The translations under genes were made by a program, and so were the position numbers. A DNA stretch of 64,000 nt from Nepenthes gracilis (Eukaryota > Streptophyta > Magnoliopsida > Caryophyllales > Nepenthaceae): positions 1,935,351 through 1,999,350 of the forward strand of contig BSYO01000014.1 in NCBI GenBank assembly GCA_033239525.1, read 5' to 3'. Numbering within the stretch: the first letter of the stretch is position 1; every line of letters starts with the position of its first letter. Below are positions 45,542 to 57,949 of the stretch, one piece after another. The notes beneath the pieces were generated by a model. That model was not told where the DNA came from and searched no databases. It worked only from the letters and a program-made list of their open reading frames with translations.

Positions 45542-48500
45542 ATGGCAGATAGGTATAAGGCTGTGTCAATTGATGAATTGCCCTCACATCTGATATTAGA
45601 GATATTGACCTCTGGAACATTGAGTGGTGTTGATCTTGTGTGTCTGGAGTTGACTTCTCGGACTTTTGGTGGCAGTCATGGCTTCTATCCTCTCCGGTTA
45701 CGATCCTTGGTGGATTTGGCGGCATTCCAGCTCTGTGGGTCGCATCCTATTTATGCTCCAATGAATTCTGATGCTCGTAAGCAGCTTTTTGATCGTTGTG
45801 GTGGGAATTGGAAGAGGTTGTTAAGATTTTTGCAATCCGTCGAACAGGCATCTGACATTGTTAAGACCTCAGCAGGCAATGTACTATTTCTTTTAGTTTC
45901 TTTGTAACTGCTTGATTCACTAGTTTTTATGCTAGACCTGCCATGTTATACCAAACTTGCAAATTATAAATAATGGAGGATTACTCTGATATATTATTGC
46001 GGTAGTTTTGTTATCCATATCTATTAATTTATGATGAGGATATAGCAGACTTTCAGATTTTTAGACTTGGTACTTTTGGTATTACAAGTTTTCTTTTTCA
46101 GTGGCATATTTTCTGCTTATTTGTCTGTTCATTCTAGTGGAGCGGGTGTGTTTTTGTGGATGTTTGTTTTGTTGATATTGTGCCATTGGCTATTTGTTGG
46201 ATGCAAAGGCTTTGATCCCCTTTTATTGTTCTTAAATAACTATTCTGATGTTCACGGTGGGTAAATTTTGTCATCAGATGCAGATAAAGACGGGAAGATA
46301 TCACAATTTGCTGATTAACAATTCATCTGTGTACTCTTGTGGTTCTAGCTTGTGTGGTGTTCTTGGTCAGGGTCCTGAAGTGACACAGTGTGTAGCATTT
46401 AGTCGGATCACTTTCCCTTCATCAGCACCTGTGGTTCAAGTTTCAGCTTCACACAACCATGCTGCCTTTGTCACACAGTTTGGAGAGGTCTGTCTTTTTC
46501 TAAATTCAGTCTATAGGAAAAATTCTGTAGTGACCATATTTTGTTCTGCATATAAGTTCACATGGGAAAACCGATGTGCTGATTTCCATTCTGGATTGGT
46601 GGTGATAGCATAGATATTTCTGCATAGTCGTCTTCTTTTTCTTCTTATTGTTTTTACAAATATGCATATTTGTAAAACAAAAGGCTACATTAGCAAGGTC
46701 CTTGCCTTGTATAACTTCTAGTATATTGATCAATGCATGTTTCCTTTTTTTAAGAAACTTAAAGTACACATAGAATCATTAACCTTGTTTTGTTGAAGTG
46801 CACATAAAAACGCAGTCCATAGGAAAGAAAATCTGACCTATGCTCTATTAGGCCGAAGCTTATATTACCTAATGAAGCACCTCATAGAACATTTAAAGAA
46901 ATGTTGCTAAGGCATTTCAAGTGCAAAAATAGGATGAAACACAAAGGACAAATGATCATGCCTTTTGTTTTCTTCATTATGTTTCTTTAGCTGTATTTCT
47001 ATAATTAGCTTCGTCATTCATTGATACATCTCAAAACTTCTTTCATTCATGTAACAATGGATGGGTACTTCCTAGAACTTTTCTAGGGATGTGGTGGGTT
47101 ATTTAGAAACCCATTATTGCTCCATTACATTTAATGCTATGGCATCTATTCCATTAATAAGCTATCCAATGGTCTCTAAATTGGTGATTTCAACTCCATG
47201 ACCAACTATACCATAGTTTATCAAACACTAACAATATCAATAACATAGCTTGTTAGAATGTAAAACCATTCTTTGGCCTACTTGTTATAGCTTAAGCTTC
47301 TGTGTTAGTTGGTCCTTGACATGGTATAGAGGATTTTTGACCAAGTGGTCCTGAGTTCTATTCATAAGAACCCCTTATTAAATTTCATCTTTTAGTACAA
47401 GGTATGCAGTGAGCCTGTCAAAGGCAGTCATGTGAGGGGGCCTATTGGAGTATGAAAAGTATCCTAGGTTAATCATTTTTAATTGATTCTTTGTGATATT
47501 GTACATCCTTTCCTGGACCCATTTGAAAACAATGGAATGATGACAAAATTTTATGTAACAACTTAAGCTTTAATGCAAGTTTCTCGGAATAGTTACAAGT
47601 CACAACACATCCAAAACAAACAGCCTCAACATGCCCAAAATACACCCTTGCCGATGAATGATAGCTAATTATACTTTGATGTTTTTGAATATAAATACAA
47701 ATGCCCCATCATGCGGATTGTACTTTTCCACTGCTTAATTAGGTTAAAAATGCTCTTGCTTTGCTGCCTTCCAAACGTTGCTTATTCTGAACTAGACCCT
47801 GCTATGGGAATTGACTTGGGATAAATCACAAAATTAAGCACAATTCATTCTAACTTGGAAAATTAAGCGCATAGATTTAAAGAAAAATGGTCGGTGACCT
47901 AAAAGGTTAAACCCCCTAACGTGAGAGCTTGTCAGGTTGTCTTTTCATTCTGGTCTGTACAGACATTTCATTAATACAATATGCTTAACCAAAAAATTAT
48001 ATAAAAGGGTGAATCCTGCCATCAGCCATGCACTCACTCGTCTGCTCCCCATCCTTCCATTTTAAGTTTTATGGTCTGTTATCCCCTATGTCCTCCAATG
48101 TTGCTTCCATTCTCAACAGCCATCCCATCCTTCTATATCCTGCACAAATATTCGTCTTCAACCCATAGCAATGGAGTTCAGACTGCAAAAGTCTGGAGAA
48201 GCTTCAATAATCCAATATAAAAACAGAAAGACTATAAATTGAAAAATCAAAAATCAGAAACCAAAAAATTGATAAACCCACTTTAGGAGTAAAGTAGACA
48301 AAATCAAGGGAATAAGTTTTAGATTCTAAAATGGATACAAATTTTAGAGATAAAAAATAAAGAAGAGAATAAGTTTCTGGAAAAAAAAAAAGAATCCCCA
48401 CTTCTCACTGTAAAAATTGAGCTTTACTTCAACGATTAGAGCCACCTCAATTAACTAGTAAAATAAAAGCAATGTCCAAAAATTTGATTGGACAAATCTT

Positions 48501-51500
48501 ACCTAAACTAATTTCAAAATGTTTTGTTTGAATTGCAGATGAGTTTGTTCTTGGGATTTGCAAAATGCTTATACATTTTGCATAGAAGTACATCTCCATC
48601 AACTTTACTAAACTAAACTTGAACCACATCCTTGATTAGATGAGAGGAGGTGGGTGAGTAAGGATAAAGGGAAGGGAAGGGAAGGGAAGGGTGGGAGTAT
48701 GGAGAGTTGATGGGGAAGCATAAAGGTTAAGGGTGGGGTAAAGGGTAGGGTGGATTATGAAGCTGGGGATGAGATATAGAGGAAAGAAAGGGATTTTCTT
48801 GTGGAGCACTAGGGGTGGGGGGAGAGAATGGGGTTAGAGGGTACTTCACTATTGAAAATTTCTATTTTAGTTTTGTTTTTGATTTTTTTTTTAAAATTTC
48901 CACCTCGAAGAATACAGTTCATTTGGACTATCTTTATGACATGGGTGTCTTATGGATTCTAAAAGTAGGACTGATTATATTATAAATCTAATAGATTTAG
49001 TTTTGTAGTTTTGAGAAGGATAGGAAGTTCGAAGCATTTGCTTTTAGAATGATCAATCTTTTGGGATTAATTCAGTGGATTTTGAAAAGAAAGAGTGCAC
49101 TTGACACTGTCCAGACCGGCAATGATGGAATGCTCTGGGCTTTCCTTTTCTTTGGAGAGCTGACAGTGGATTATGGATTAGTTGCATATGCTGGCGATAT
49201 GGAATTAGATGAAGCAGATACCTTTCCTTTTTAAGAAAATTTTTTTGGCACAATGCCAAATCGTAGTCAACTTTTATTTCCTAATTCCCTTCTTAACTAT
49301 TATTTTAGTATCAATTTTTTACTAGCTGAAAAACTGAGCTAAATTTATCATTTTTTATGCTCAGTGTTGTACGCATCTGATTTAAAAAACTCAGAATAGC
49401 CTTTTTTATTTTACAGAGTTCTTCAGCATCATCTGCATCTTGTGTTGCCAAATGGCTCGAAATGTGGTCAATTTTTCATGAATTGTTTTGGTATTAAATT
49501 CGAACTAAAATAAAAGTTGATAATAAAAGGTTGAGAAAAGTTTTGCAAAATTAACCCATTTTCTGGGAGGGCTGAGATGACATTTAATTGATTCAAAAGG
49601 CAAAAGAAAAAGAAAAGGGTTCATTGATGTCAATGTAAGTTTGAGTTAGCTCCTACTGAGCCGTCCTCCAGAAGACACCATCAAGGTATAACAGCTCTAT
49701 TAAGAAATAAGAATATGCTAGTTGATAAGGTACTGAAGGAAGATAATGCAGGTTGCAAGTTTAATTAATCGGAAGATGTTACCTTCACTAATGAAGAAGA
49801 TGAATTAATTTCTCAGATTTGATGTTAAGGGTCATGAAGTGCTGATATACTGACTTATTAAGGAGGGCTTTCGAAGTTCTAACTTTTTCTTTTACAGCAA
49901 CATTAACAATGGTATAGGATGATTGTCATTTCCTTTAACATTGAACTGCACCTTATGATGCATGATCTTTGGTCTTTTAACTTATATGCTGATTGCTTCA
50001 AAATCAAATAGATGATTTTTGTAGTTTTTTTTGTCTTTGACCCAAATTTTTTTAACTTTTTATTTTCTTTTCAAATATCCGTATTCCCAAAATTTTTAAA
50101 ATCCTGCCCCACTTTAAAATTCCATTTATTTCTAATCAGTAGTAGTGTGCTTCCATATTCGAACTTTTTTATTGTTGATTGCATATTTTAATAAGCATGT
50201 CTCTCAATTCTCTGTAAGGATATTTTGATAAAAACTTTCCTTCAGTCTGTCTTGCACCTCTCTCCAGCCCCCACTTCATACTCTCTACTCTCTTTATTGG
50301 TTCTTGTAAATCTTATGAAATAATGAGAGTTGAGAAACCCCCACACTTAGTTCTATTTACATGTATATATGATTATTTATATGTGTCAAAAATACTACCT
50401 ATCTTCACAAACAACATATCCTAAAGTATATTCTAATAAATATTCTAAAAGTAATATATTCTAACACTTTCCTTCAAGTTGGAGCATTAATGTTTATTAT
50501 GCTCATCTTATTATAAATGTATGTAACTTGAACTCTAATTAAAAATTTGGTGAAAATATCAAAAAGTTGATCTCCAGTCTTTACATAATATATATGAATT
50601 AAGCTCTACTAGAGCTTCTCACAGACAAAATGGCAATTTATTTTAATATACTTTGTGTGCGCATGAAATACTGAATTTAATACAATATAGATGGTTGTTT
50701 GATTATTGTACCATAGCTGAGAAGTCCCTAACCCTTACACCTAAGAAAATCAAGTAATTGTCGAAGTCACATGAATTTATCGGTAATATGCGCTAGTGTA
50801 AAGTATTTTGATTCTACACCTGACTTAATTATCACATTTTGTTTTTTACTCTTCCATGATATAAGATTGCCTCAAAAAAAAAAAAAAACCACACACAAAA
50901 AATCGGTGGTAGATTTCCGATCATATGGGGAACCAACTCAATTAAATATTAGAAAAACCCTCGACTTTGGCTATGACCATGTAACTACACGTTAAGCATC
51001 ATCTTGGTTTATCCTTAAGATATCTTATAATTTGCATTACAGCATTCCAATGAGGAATCTAAGGAGAATATAAAAATTGGCTCACAATACTAGTAGAGAA
51101 GGTAATATTTGAACGATTTACGGCAAAATAATTAAACTTACCACTAGTCTTTGGTATCTTTCATGTTTAGCAAAGGCATCCCTATGTTTGGACGAGTCTT
51201 GATAGGATAATTAAAACTACCAACTAGCCTTTGGTGCCTTTTTGGTTCAACAAAGACATCTCCATCATTTAGTGATGACTTAATTCTTTGATCCATGAGA
51301 GAGTCATGAGGTTTTAAACTCAACATACTAGCCTTTTGAAGTAAGTCCACCATGTACTTTTTTTGCAAAAGAAAGATGTCATGATAGCATCTAGCTATTT
51401 CTATACCAAGGAAATAATGCAAGCTCTTGAGATTTTTGGTTTGAAATTTAGTTCGAAGGAACAATTTCAAATCTTTGATGCCAGTACTATAGCTACCAAT

Positions 51501-54500
51501 AATTACAATATCATTCACATACATAGCAAGAACAATACACCTTGTACTACAATAGCAATAAAACACAAAGTGATCACCATCCCAACAAGAGAGCCCAAAT
51601 TTAAATACAACTTTACTAAATTCTTCAAACTATGCTTGTAGTGATTTTGTTTCAAATTATATGAAGATTTCTTTAGCTAACAAACAGATTCTGACTTCCC
51701 CCAAATAACAAACCCTAAAGGTTGTTTTAAATAAACCTCCTCCTGTAGATTATCATGTAAGAAGGTATTCTTGACATTTAATTAATATAAAGACCAATGA
51801 CGAGTAAAAGCTAAAAAAATTGAAAGTTTAACAAAAGTCAACTTGGAGATTGAAGAAACAGTTGAGTGTAGTCCACACAATATGTTTGATTATACCTTTT
51901 AGTCATAAGATGGGCTTTTGGCTTTGTTAAATAATCATCTGGATTGACTTTTACCATGTAATTTTATTTACACTGGATAAGTTTCTTCCTTAAAGGTAGA
52001 TAAACAAGCTCCTATGTGTGATTATATTTAAGTGTAGCCATCTTTTCTTCCATGGTTGCCTGCCAACTAGGGTGAGAAATAGTTTTAGATGCATATTGAG
52101 GTACACTAATAGAATCCAAGGCAAATACAAAAACCCATTGCAAAGATGAAATGTTAGCAAAAGATAATGTAGTAGACAATGGATATTGAGTACAACTATA
52201 ATGACCATTTTGTAATACAATCAAAATGTCTGAATCATTTTCTTAATCAAGAATAATAATATCTATTGTCGGAATAATTGACACTAGGTCAGAATCAATA
52301 GTGGTTGGCTCATGGTCCACTCTTGGAGTGGAACCAAACACCTAATGAGGACCACTAACATATGTCTGAGTGACGAAAGGATAAGGAGGCATAGGTGATA
52401 AAGGTATAGAAGGTACAGCTTGATGAATAATCTCATATATAAGAATATCTTCCTTGGAAGTGATAATGATAGACTTGTTAAAGACATATCTAAATAAAAA
52501 TGTTTAGACCCATAAAATGTGGCATCAGATGATTCCAAAGACATCTCTAACTGTGAAAAGAAACACTGATATCCCTTTAGAGTATAAGGATGTCCAAGAA
52601 AAATGTACCACAGAGACTTGGGATCAAGTTTAATTACTTGAAGACAGATATTTCGGACATAATATACATAATAAAAAAATCTCGTTGGAAGAAAATGTAA
52701 TAGCTTGTTAAAAAACAACATATGATAGGGAATCTCCTCTGAAGAACAATTGATGGCATCCAACAAATAAGATAACAACTTTTCAACACCAAAAATTTTT
52801 TGGAACTCTCATTTGGAATAAGAGAACTCTAAAAACCTCATCAAATGCCTGTTATTCTTTTCAACCATTCTGTTTTGTTGGGGTGAATTGGGATTGGATG
52901 TTTTATGAATAATCTTGTGTTGTGATACAAATGATGAAACAAAGACAGAAAAATATTTACAACCATTGTCACTTTACAAAATACGTATAAAAGTAGAAAA
53001 TTGCGTCTAATTTCAAAATAAAATGCACGAAAAATGGAGTATAACTCAAAATAATTTTTCATCAATGATAAGTAGATAATTTGTGAATAATCATTAACAA
53101 AGGTAACGAAGTAACGAAGTTCCATCTTGGATGAAATTGACCATGGTCCCTAAACATTCGAGTGAACTAACTAAAATGAAGTAGAGACCCATGGATTTAT
53201 TCAAAGGGAATATAGTCTACTATAATGTTTGGAAAACTGACATGATTTATAAAATAGTCAGTAACAGAAGTCAAAGTAGGATATAACTTCTACAAACTAG
53301 AAAGGGATGGATGACTCAGTCTATAGTGAAGCTCAAGGGGTTTAGAAGTGGCACTAGACTAGATAATATAATTGGATTTTGCATTGAACATGTCGAGACT
53401 TTTTGAGTCGCGACCACCTCTATCGATAAACTTGTCATAGGATTTTGAAACTCACAATTAGTATAGAAGAATACTACACAATAACTACATTGTTGAGTAA
53501 ATTTATTAACTAATAGTAGATTACATGAAAAATTCGACAAGCAAAGAACTAATGAAAGGCACAAAGTTTGTGTCAAGAAAGTAAGGCCAACACCCTAAAC
53601 CTTTGCAGATGAGCCATTAGCTAAAATAACGTTTAGAATAGTAGAATATAATTGATAATTAGACGGGATAGCTATCAAACCAATTGTATGATCAGAAGCA
53701 TCAGAATCAGTAACCCAAACCCGAGAGGGAGCTAAGAGACATGTAGTGTACTAATTGGATTGAATAATAGTAATGACAATATGATTAGGAATTGTAGCAT
53801 GCTTGCCATCTAATAGCCGACACTTATTTTGGGTATGACAAATTTTATCATAGTGAAAATAAATTAATCGTCTATTACTACCTCTTCTATTAGAAATACC
53901 ATCATTGTCCAATCAAAAAAGGCTAATAAAATCGAGAGGGTTAATAACAAAAGTACCAAAAGCAGAATATGCAAAGCAAAATACCAACTTAATAGGAGTC
54001 AAAACCTGAGGAAGGATAGAAAAGCTCCAACAGAAAACCAATAAGAGTCCTACCAACTACAAACCTCATGGACGGTTGTGTACCAGAAGCAACATAAGAA
54101 GGAAATTGCCTAAGAGCATGCTAGAAGAGGCACTGCACCACAGAAGAATCGTTCTCTAGGTCAATCGTGGGTGTGACCCAAGGAGGAGAGTTGCAGAGCA
54201 CAAGCAATAGATATTAAAATCAAAGCCACAAAATCCCAATAGTTAGGCAGGTGCAACCCTTCTGCACAAGCAATAGATGTTTACATCACAGCCAAGAAAT
54301 CCCAATACTCTCCGGAGACATGGTGCATTTGATTTGCAAAGAACATCACTAGCAAGAGAACACTATATGTAAGAACAATTCAAATTCATTGAGACCAAAA
54401 GTACTCACAGAAAATATTGTTGGCAAAGCCTACCAAGCAAATACAACCTCCAATCACACGTGAAAGGAGGTTCAATCCTTTGAGATTCTTTGATTTAAAC

Positions 54501-55458
54501 AAAGTAGACCAAATCTAGGGTTTTGAATAAGAATTCTAGATCGAGAAAAGGAATATGAAATAACCTTCAATATATGAAATCAATATGAGGCTTTGACTCA
54601 GGTTTGTGAGGTGCACTGATTCCCGAAGATAAGGTTTGCTAGCGTTGGCTGTGGTGATTAAGTCTCTAATATGATATAAATCTTATGAAATAAAGAAAGA
54701 TGAGCAAACCCCATATTATGTTAGTTCTGTTCACATGTATATATAGGATTATATACATATATAAAAAAAACAAAACTATCCTTACAAAGGAATGTTCCTT
54801 AGCATTTTCTAAAGCATATTCTAAAAGTATATTCTAATAAATATTGTAATACTAACATATTCTAATGGCTTCTTTTTGTGATTTTTTTTTGGGGGGAGGA
54901 TCTCTTCTGAAGATTGTGCTTGGCATTGTTGTGGCATAGACACATTTGACAGTTTCTTTGTGTAAAACTTTACTAATCATGTGAAACTTCTTTCTTTTGC
55001 TAAATGCTAGTAGGAAAACAGAAAAAGTTGTACTTGGCTGTCATTTTATGTCATAGGATCTTTGCACTCCATCCTTAGCTGCTGCTTCCCTGTCATTGTG
55101 TCTGGATGCACTTGAATGGCATGCTTTTGTTTGGTAGCTATCTCTGAGCGCCCCCCCAGTGCATGGGGGTGGAGAAAAGGAAAATTTTGCCATGAGTCCA
55201 GTAGCTTGGTTGGTGCAAGTCTTCAATCCTTTCCGTCATATTGGAAAAAAGCGAACAAAAGCATATTGTTAAGTGATTTGTTCTCTCTGGGTGATGATAT
55301 AATTATTAGAACAATAGCTATTGAGCTTATTGTAATAATCTGCACAGGTCTTCACGTGCGGAGACAATGCTTCTTTCTGTTGTGGGCACAAGGATACAAG
55401 TCACCTCATATTCCGGCCAAGGTTTGTTGAAGCATTGAAAGGAATTCCTTGTAAGCAG
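45542..55458 (+). CDS. F-box-like / RCC1-repeat protein, 5' part (3 exons)
   Basis: Exons 45542-45880, 46278-46487 and 55348-55458 (all AG/GT) join in phase 0 to 220 residues; the gene runs beyond the third intron and its later exons are not in view or not found. The start chosen is the ATG of MADRYKAVSIDELPSHLI, because the F-box-like block begins there (ELPSHLILEIL..DLVCLELTSRTF). An upstream in-frame ATG at 45449 would add 31 residues of low character. After the F-box comes a linker, then RCC1 repeats: SVYSCGSSLCGVLGQG in exon 2 and EVFTCGDNASFCCGHKD across exons 2 and 3. RCC1 repeats form a seven-bladed propeller that binds partner proteins; F-box proteins link targets to SCF ligases. Substrate unknown. 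The 8.9-kb intron 2 carries a TRIM-like element and a copia element. Confidence 0.82.
46488..47253 (+). other. First part of the 8.9-kb RCC1-gene intron, no gene seen
   Basis: Non-coding, with no element recognised. Confidence 0.5.
47254..47580 (+). mobile_element. Possible TRIM (small non-autonomous LTR element)
   Basis: It shows a short LTR-like start (TGTTAGAATG), then TTAGTTGGTCCTTGACATGG with a primer site TGGTATAGAGG (47322-47332, initiator-tRNA type), and about 100 bp of interior. Next come a purine tract GTGAGGGGG (47432-47440) and a second LTR-like start (ATTGGAGTATGAAAAG), whose end near 47575 repeats CAACTTAAGCTTTAATG, similar to TAGCTTAAGCTTCTGTG in the first LTR. No coding capacity. 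The two ends are diverged. Confidence 0.5.
47581..50304 (+). other. Middle of the RCC1-gene intron, mostly unassigned
   Basis: AT-rich non-coding DNA, apart from the G-rich tract at 48640-48845 and a short 61-codon ORF at 49049-49234 that I do not recognise (it has no start context or family motif). Confidence 0.45.
48640..48845 (+). repeat. G-rich, purine-biased tract with (GGGAA)n
   Basis: At 48669-48695 the text has six GGG runs separated by one or two bases (GGGAAGGGAAGGGAAGGGAA then GGGTGGG), fitting a G-quadruplex pattern. Further G3-G6 runs continue to 48835. Purine-rich on the strand of the F-box/RCC1 transcript. Confidence 0.8.
51144..51566 (-). pseudogene. Copia reverse transcriptase (element 2)
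   Basis: The 140-codon frame has YVNDIVIIGS in place of the usual YVDD catalytic motif (Asp to Asn), then LKSLHYFLGIEIARCYHDIF and LLQKKYMVDLLQKASMLSLK, the thumb region of copia RT. It is catalytically suspect. Confidence 0.85.
52012..52224 (-). pseudogene. Copia RT N-terminal part (element 2)
   Basis: YASKTISHPSWQATMEEKMA is the palm entry of copia RT (usual HP.W..AM..E..AL..N.TW). Confidence 0.75.
52284..52778 (-). pseudogene. Copia integrase-to-RT linker (element 2)
   Basis: KLDPKSLWYIFLGHPYTLKG with YQCF is the usual block after integrase (KLDPKS..C.FLGYS...KGYRCY). The block then reads SSDATFYGSKHFY, as in element 1. Confidence 0.75.
52841..54600 (-). pseudogene. Gag/integrase remnant of copia element 2
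   Basis: MELRYFVTFVNDYSQIIYL with KNYFELYSIFRAF at 52841-53125 resembles the integrase core start (usual Y.VTFVDDYSR..WVY..K...E....F). Further leftover text to 54600 is uninterpretable by eye. Frames are broken. Confidence 0.6.
54867..55347 (+). other. RCC1-gene intron end, no gene seen
   Basis: It includes a G-run near 54891 and a CCCCCC..GGGGG hairpin near 55149-55169. The acceptor before 55348 is CTGCACAG. Confidence 0.5.
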
Positions 55459-56490
55459 GTAAATACCACTGTTAATATAAGTTTTGACAAATTGAGATGT
55501 GGGTTATGGATCTCCTGGACAATGCTTACAGCTGTTGATGAATGACAATGACATGGATACATGACCTGAAGTCTGTTAATTGGAAAATTTTCAACTGTCT
55601 GTGGATTAATGTTAGGTGGCTGGATAGGGTAACTTGATCTAAAACTGATAGCAAGCGTAAATCATCAAAGAAATATTTGTTGTCTTCTATGACCTGTGAA
55701 TGCTTTATTGCAATTTATGTTGAATGTAATTAATACAACGTGAAGGATAATATCCAGCTGGTGTGCTGTTCTCTCACCATCAATTTACAATGGGTATGTG
55801 AGAAGTAATTGAGTTGTGTTAGCTACTACACTAATACTTTACTGAAATAATTTGGCCACTCAGGATAGGATTAATCACCAGAATACATGCTTATGGCTGG
55901 ACATTACAAAGAAAGTTATCAATTTGTTGATTTGTTCTGATTATGAAGTTTGTCATAATAAATTTCTTTATAGAGGTCATGTGAGATACAGATGATGTCT
56001 GAGAAAATTATGATGGGAACCCTTACTCAGAGTGTACCACCAAGACCCATTTTACAGAATTCACATTACAAAGCACATTAAATGCACAATCACTCCAATT
56101 CAGCAAAACACACAACAAAAAAATCAAAATCATATGATTATAATTCAATAGATTGATATATAAACTATCAAATATTGGAACATGAATCATAGAATTGACT
56201 CCAATTGGCTCTTGTGAATCCCATAGCAAATTGTAGAAATGCCGAAGATTATACCCCTCACAAGTATCAAACTCTATGAGCCATTAAAGTCTCTATGCAA
56301 TTCTCCAAAAAGATAATTAATGAGCTACCCCAATGAGCCTATGAGTAAGCTTATATAGTCTAAGAAACCCTTTTGTCACTCTTATTACCCAATTGCTCAT
56401 AATGAATGTTAATTGGCTCTCTTACGTAATTAGGCCAAGTGAGAACTTATAACAAATGTGAAGTAGGCCCTTGTCACAAAAAGGCTCACA
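55459..56490 (+). other. Intron after the third RCC1-gene exon, no exon recognised
   Basis: The donor GTAAATACC starts at 55459. I found no continuing exon. The rest of the gene may lie past 64000, or in the transposon-rich part beyond 56490. Confidence 0.5.
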
Positions 56491-57949
56491 GGCCTGCTAA
56501 AGTCCTCTCTCGTTTGGCCCCAATCCAGATGCTCCTCTGAATGCCCTGGTCTGCATCAATCTCTCCCTCTTCAAGACGTTCCTTGTCCCCAAAGGTGAAG
56601 TAAGGAAAACGTAATGCTTTCTGTTTGTCTTACTCTCATGTAGCTTCTTCTTTTGGGATCCACTCAGCTGCACGAGCACTTGCCATTGCTTTTCACCTCA
56701 GTCCTCCTTCTATAGGCAGTATTGGGTAGCTTCTTTGCGCTTTGGCACCTGGCCCTCATCATCGAACATTGGTAGCTCCTTGGCAACGAAATCAGAATTT
56801 TCCACCTTGTTTTCATCATTGTCACATGTAAGATGGGATGTTTCACGGCTGTTGTTGGCAATTTCAGCTTGTATGCCAGCTCTCCAACTCTTCAGTATCC
56901 AAAATGGCCTGTAGTACCTCTAGGATAGCTTGACATTGCATTTCTTCTTTAAGTATTTTTGCCAATAAGGCTGTGGCCTGAGGTATACGAACTCCCCAGG
57001 CTCAAAGGTATTGACTCTCCTCCCCTGGTCGTATTGCTTCATCCTTTATTGGGCCCTTAAAAGCTCCTTTTAACTTGGTCTAGTATTTTGCCCTGTGCCA
57101 ACAATTTTTGTTCCCTTCCTCGTTTCAAGCCATCCTTTTCTTGTAAGTGCACAAGACTGGATGTTGACTTCTATACATAACTTTGAACGGACTCTTCTTA
57201 GTTGATGCATGATTGGACGTATATGTATTGTATGAATATTGTGTCCATGGAATGAACTCCTTCCATTGAGTTTGCTCTTTGTGACAATAGTTTAGTAGAT
57301 ATTTGTTCAAGTGTCTAATTCAGCATTTCGGTTTGTCTGTCGGTCTGCAGGTGATATGAAGGTCTTGCCTTCAACTTGCTTTCCTATAACGAAAAAGGCT
57401 TATGCCATAAAGAACTCATGAACAGTTTTCCTCGGTCAATAACAATAGTCTTGGTAATTACATGCAACTTTACCACATGTTTAACAAATGCTTTGGCAGC
57501 ATTGCTGGCCGTAAACGGTGCTTTAGCGGAATAAGATGAGCACATTTGCACCACCAGTCCACCACTACCAGTATAGCTTCAAAACCTTGACTGTTTAATT
57601 CATCTAAGTCCATCATCAATTCCTCCCAAATTCTCTTGGAAACCAGTAATGGTTGCATTAACCCCATAGGTGCACGATGCTCCTACTTCCTTCTTTGGCA
57701 TATGTCACATTTGGCCGCCAGTGTCTTGACATACCTTTTCAGTCCTTCTTAGTAAAAGGGGTGTTTAACTAGAATATACGTCCTCAACCATCCCAAATGT
57801 TCGCCTTCCTTGCTGTTATGAAATGAGCAAGAATATCCTTTCTCAGCCCGTGAACTCTTGGAACATAAATATTAACTTGTAGTAGAATAGTCCGTCCTTC
57901 CATGTGGGTTGACCTCATCCTCCTGTTTTTGCAGCTTTGCACCATCATA
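56491..57949 (-). pseudogene. Gypsy pol C-terminal part (integrase and tail)
   Basis: The minus strand shows MGLMQPLLVSKRIWEELMMD and FEAILVVVDWWCKCAHLIPL (integrase core, 57470-57667), then YLLNYCHKEQTQWKEFIPW and YNTYTSNHASTKKSPFKVMY (57125-57310). It closes with an HPILHV block and a chromodomain-like VLVQ...PKEEATW region near 56660-56640. It fits chromovirus-type pol. Stops and frameshifts. Confidence 0.8.

Larger units (their letters stand above)
50305..54866 (-). mobile_element. Ty1/copia element 2, decayed, inside RCC1-gene intron 2
   Basis: LTRs at 50305-50466 and 54672-54866 share TAAATCTTATGAAATAA and ATTCTAATAAATATT. Minus-strand domains are RT (51144-51566), RT start (52012-52224) and integrase-linker (52284-52778). 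Frames are interrupted. A weak primer site is present (ATATTAGAGAC) near 54667. It is antisense to the host gene. It belongs to the same broad family as elements 1 and 3 by matching internal text. Confidence 0.85.

Noticed and set aside
49049..49234. 61-codon ORF as a gene
   Set aside because: No recognisable motif, lies inside an intron, and has no splice or conservation support.
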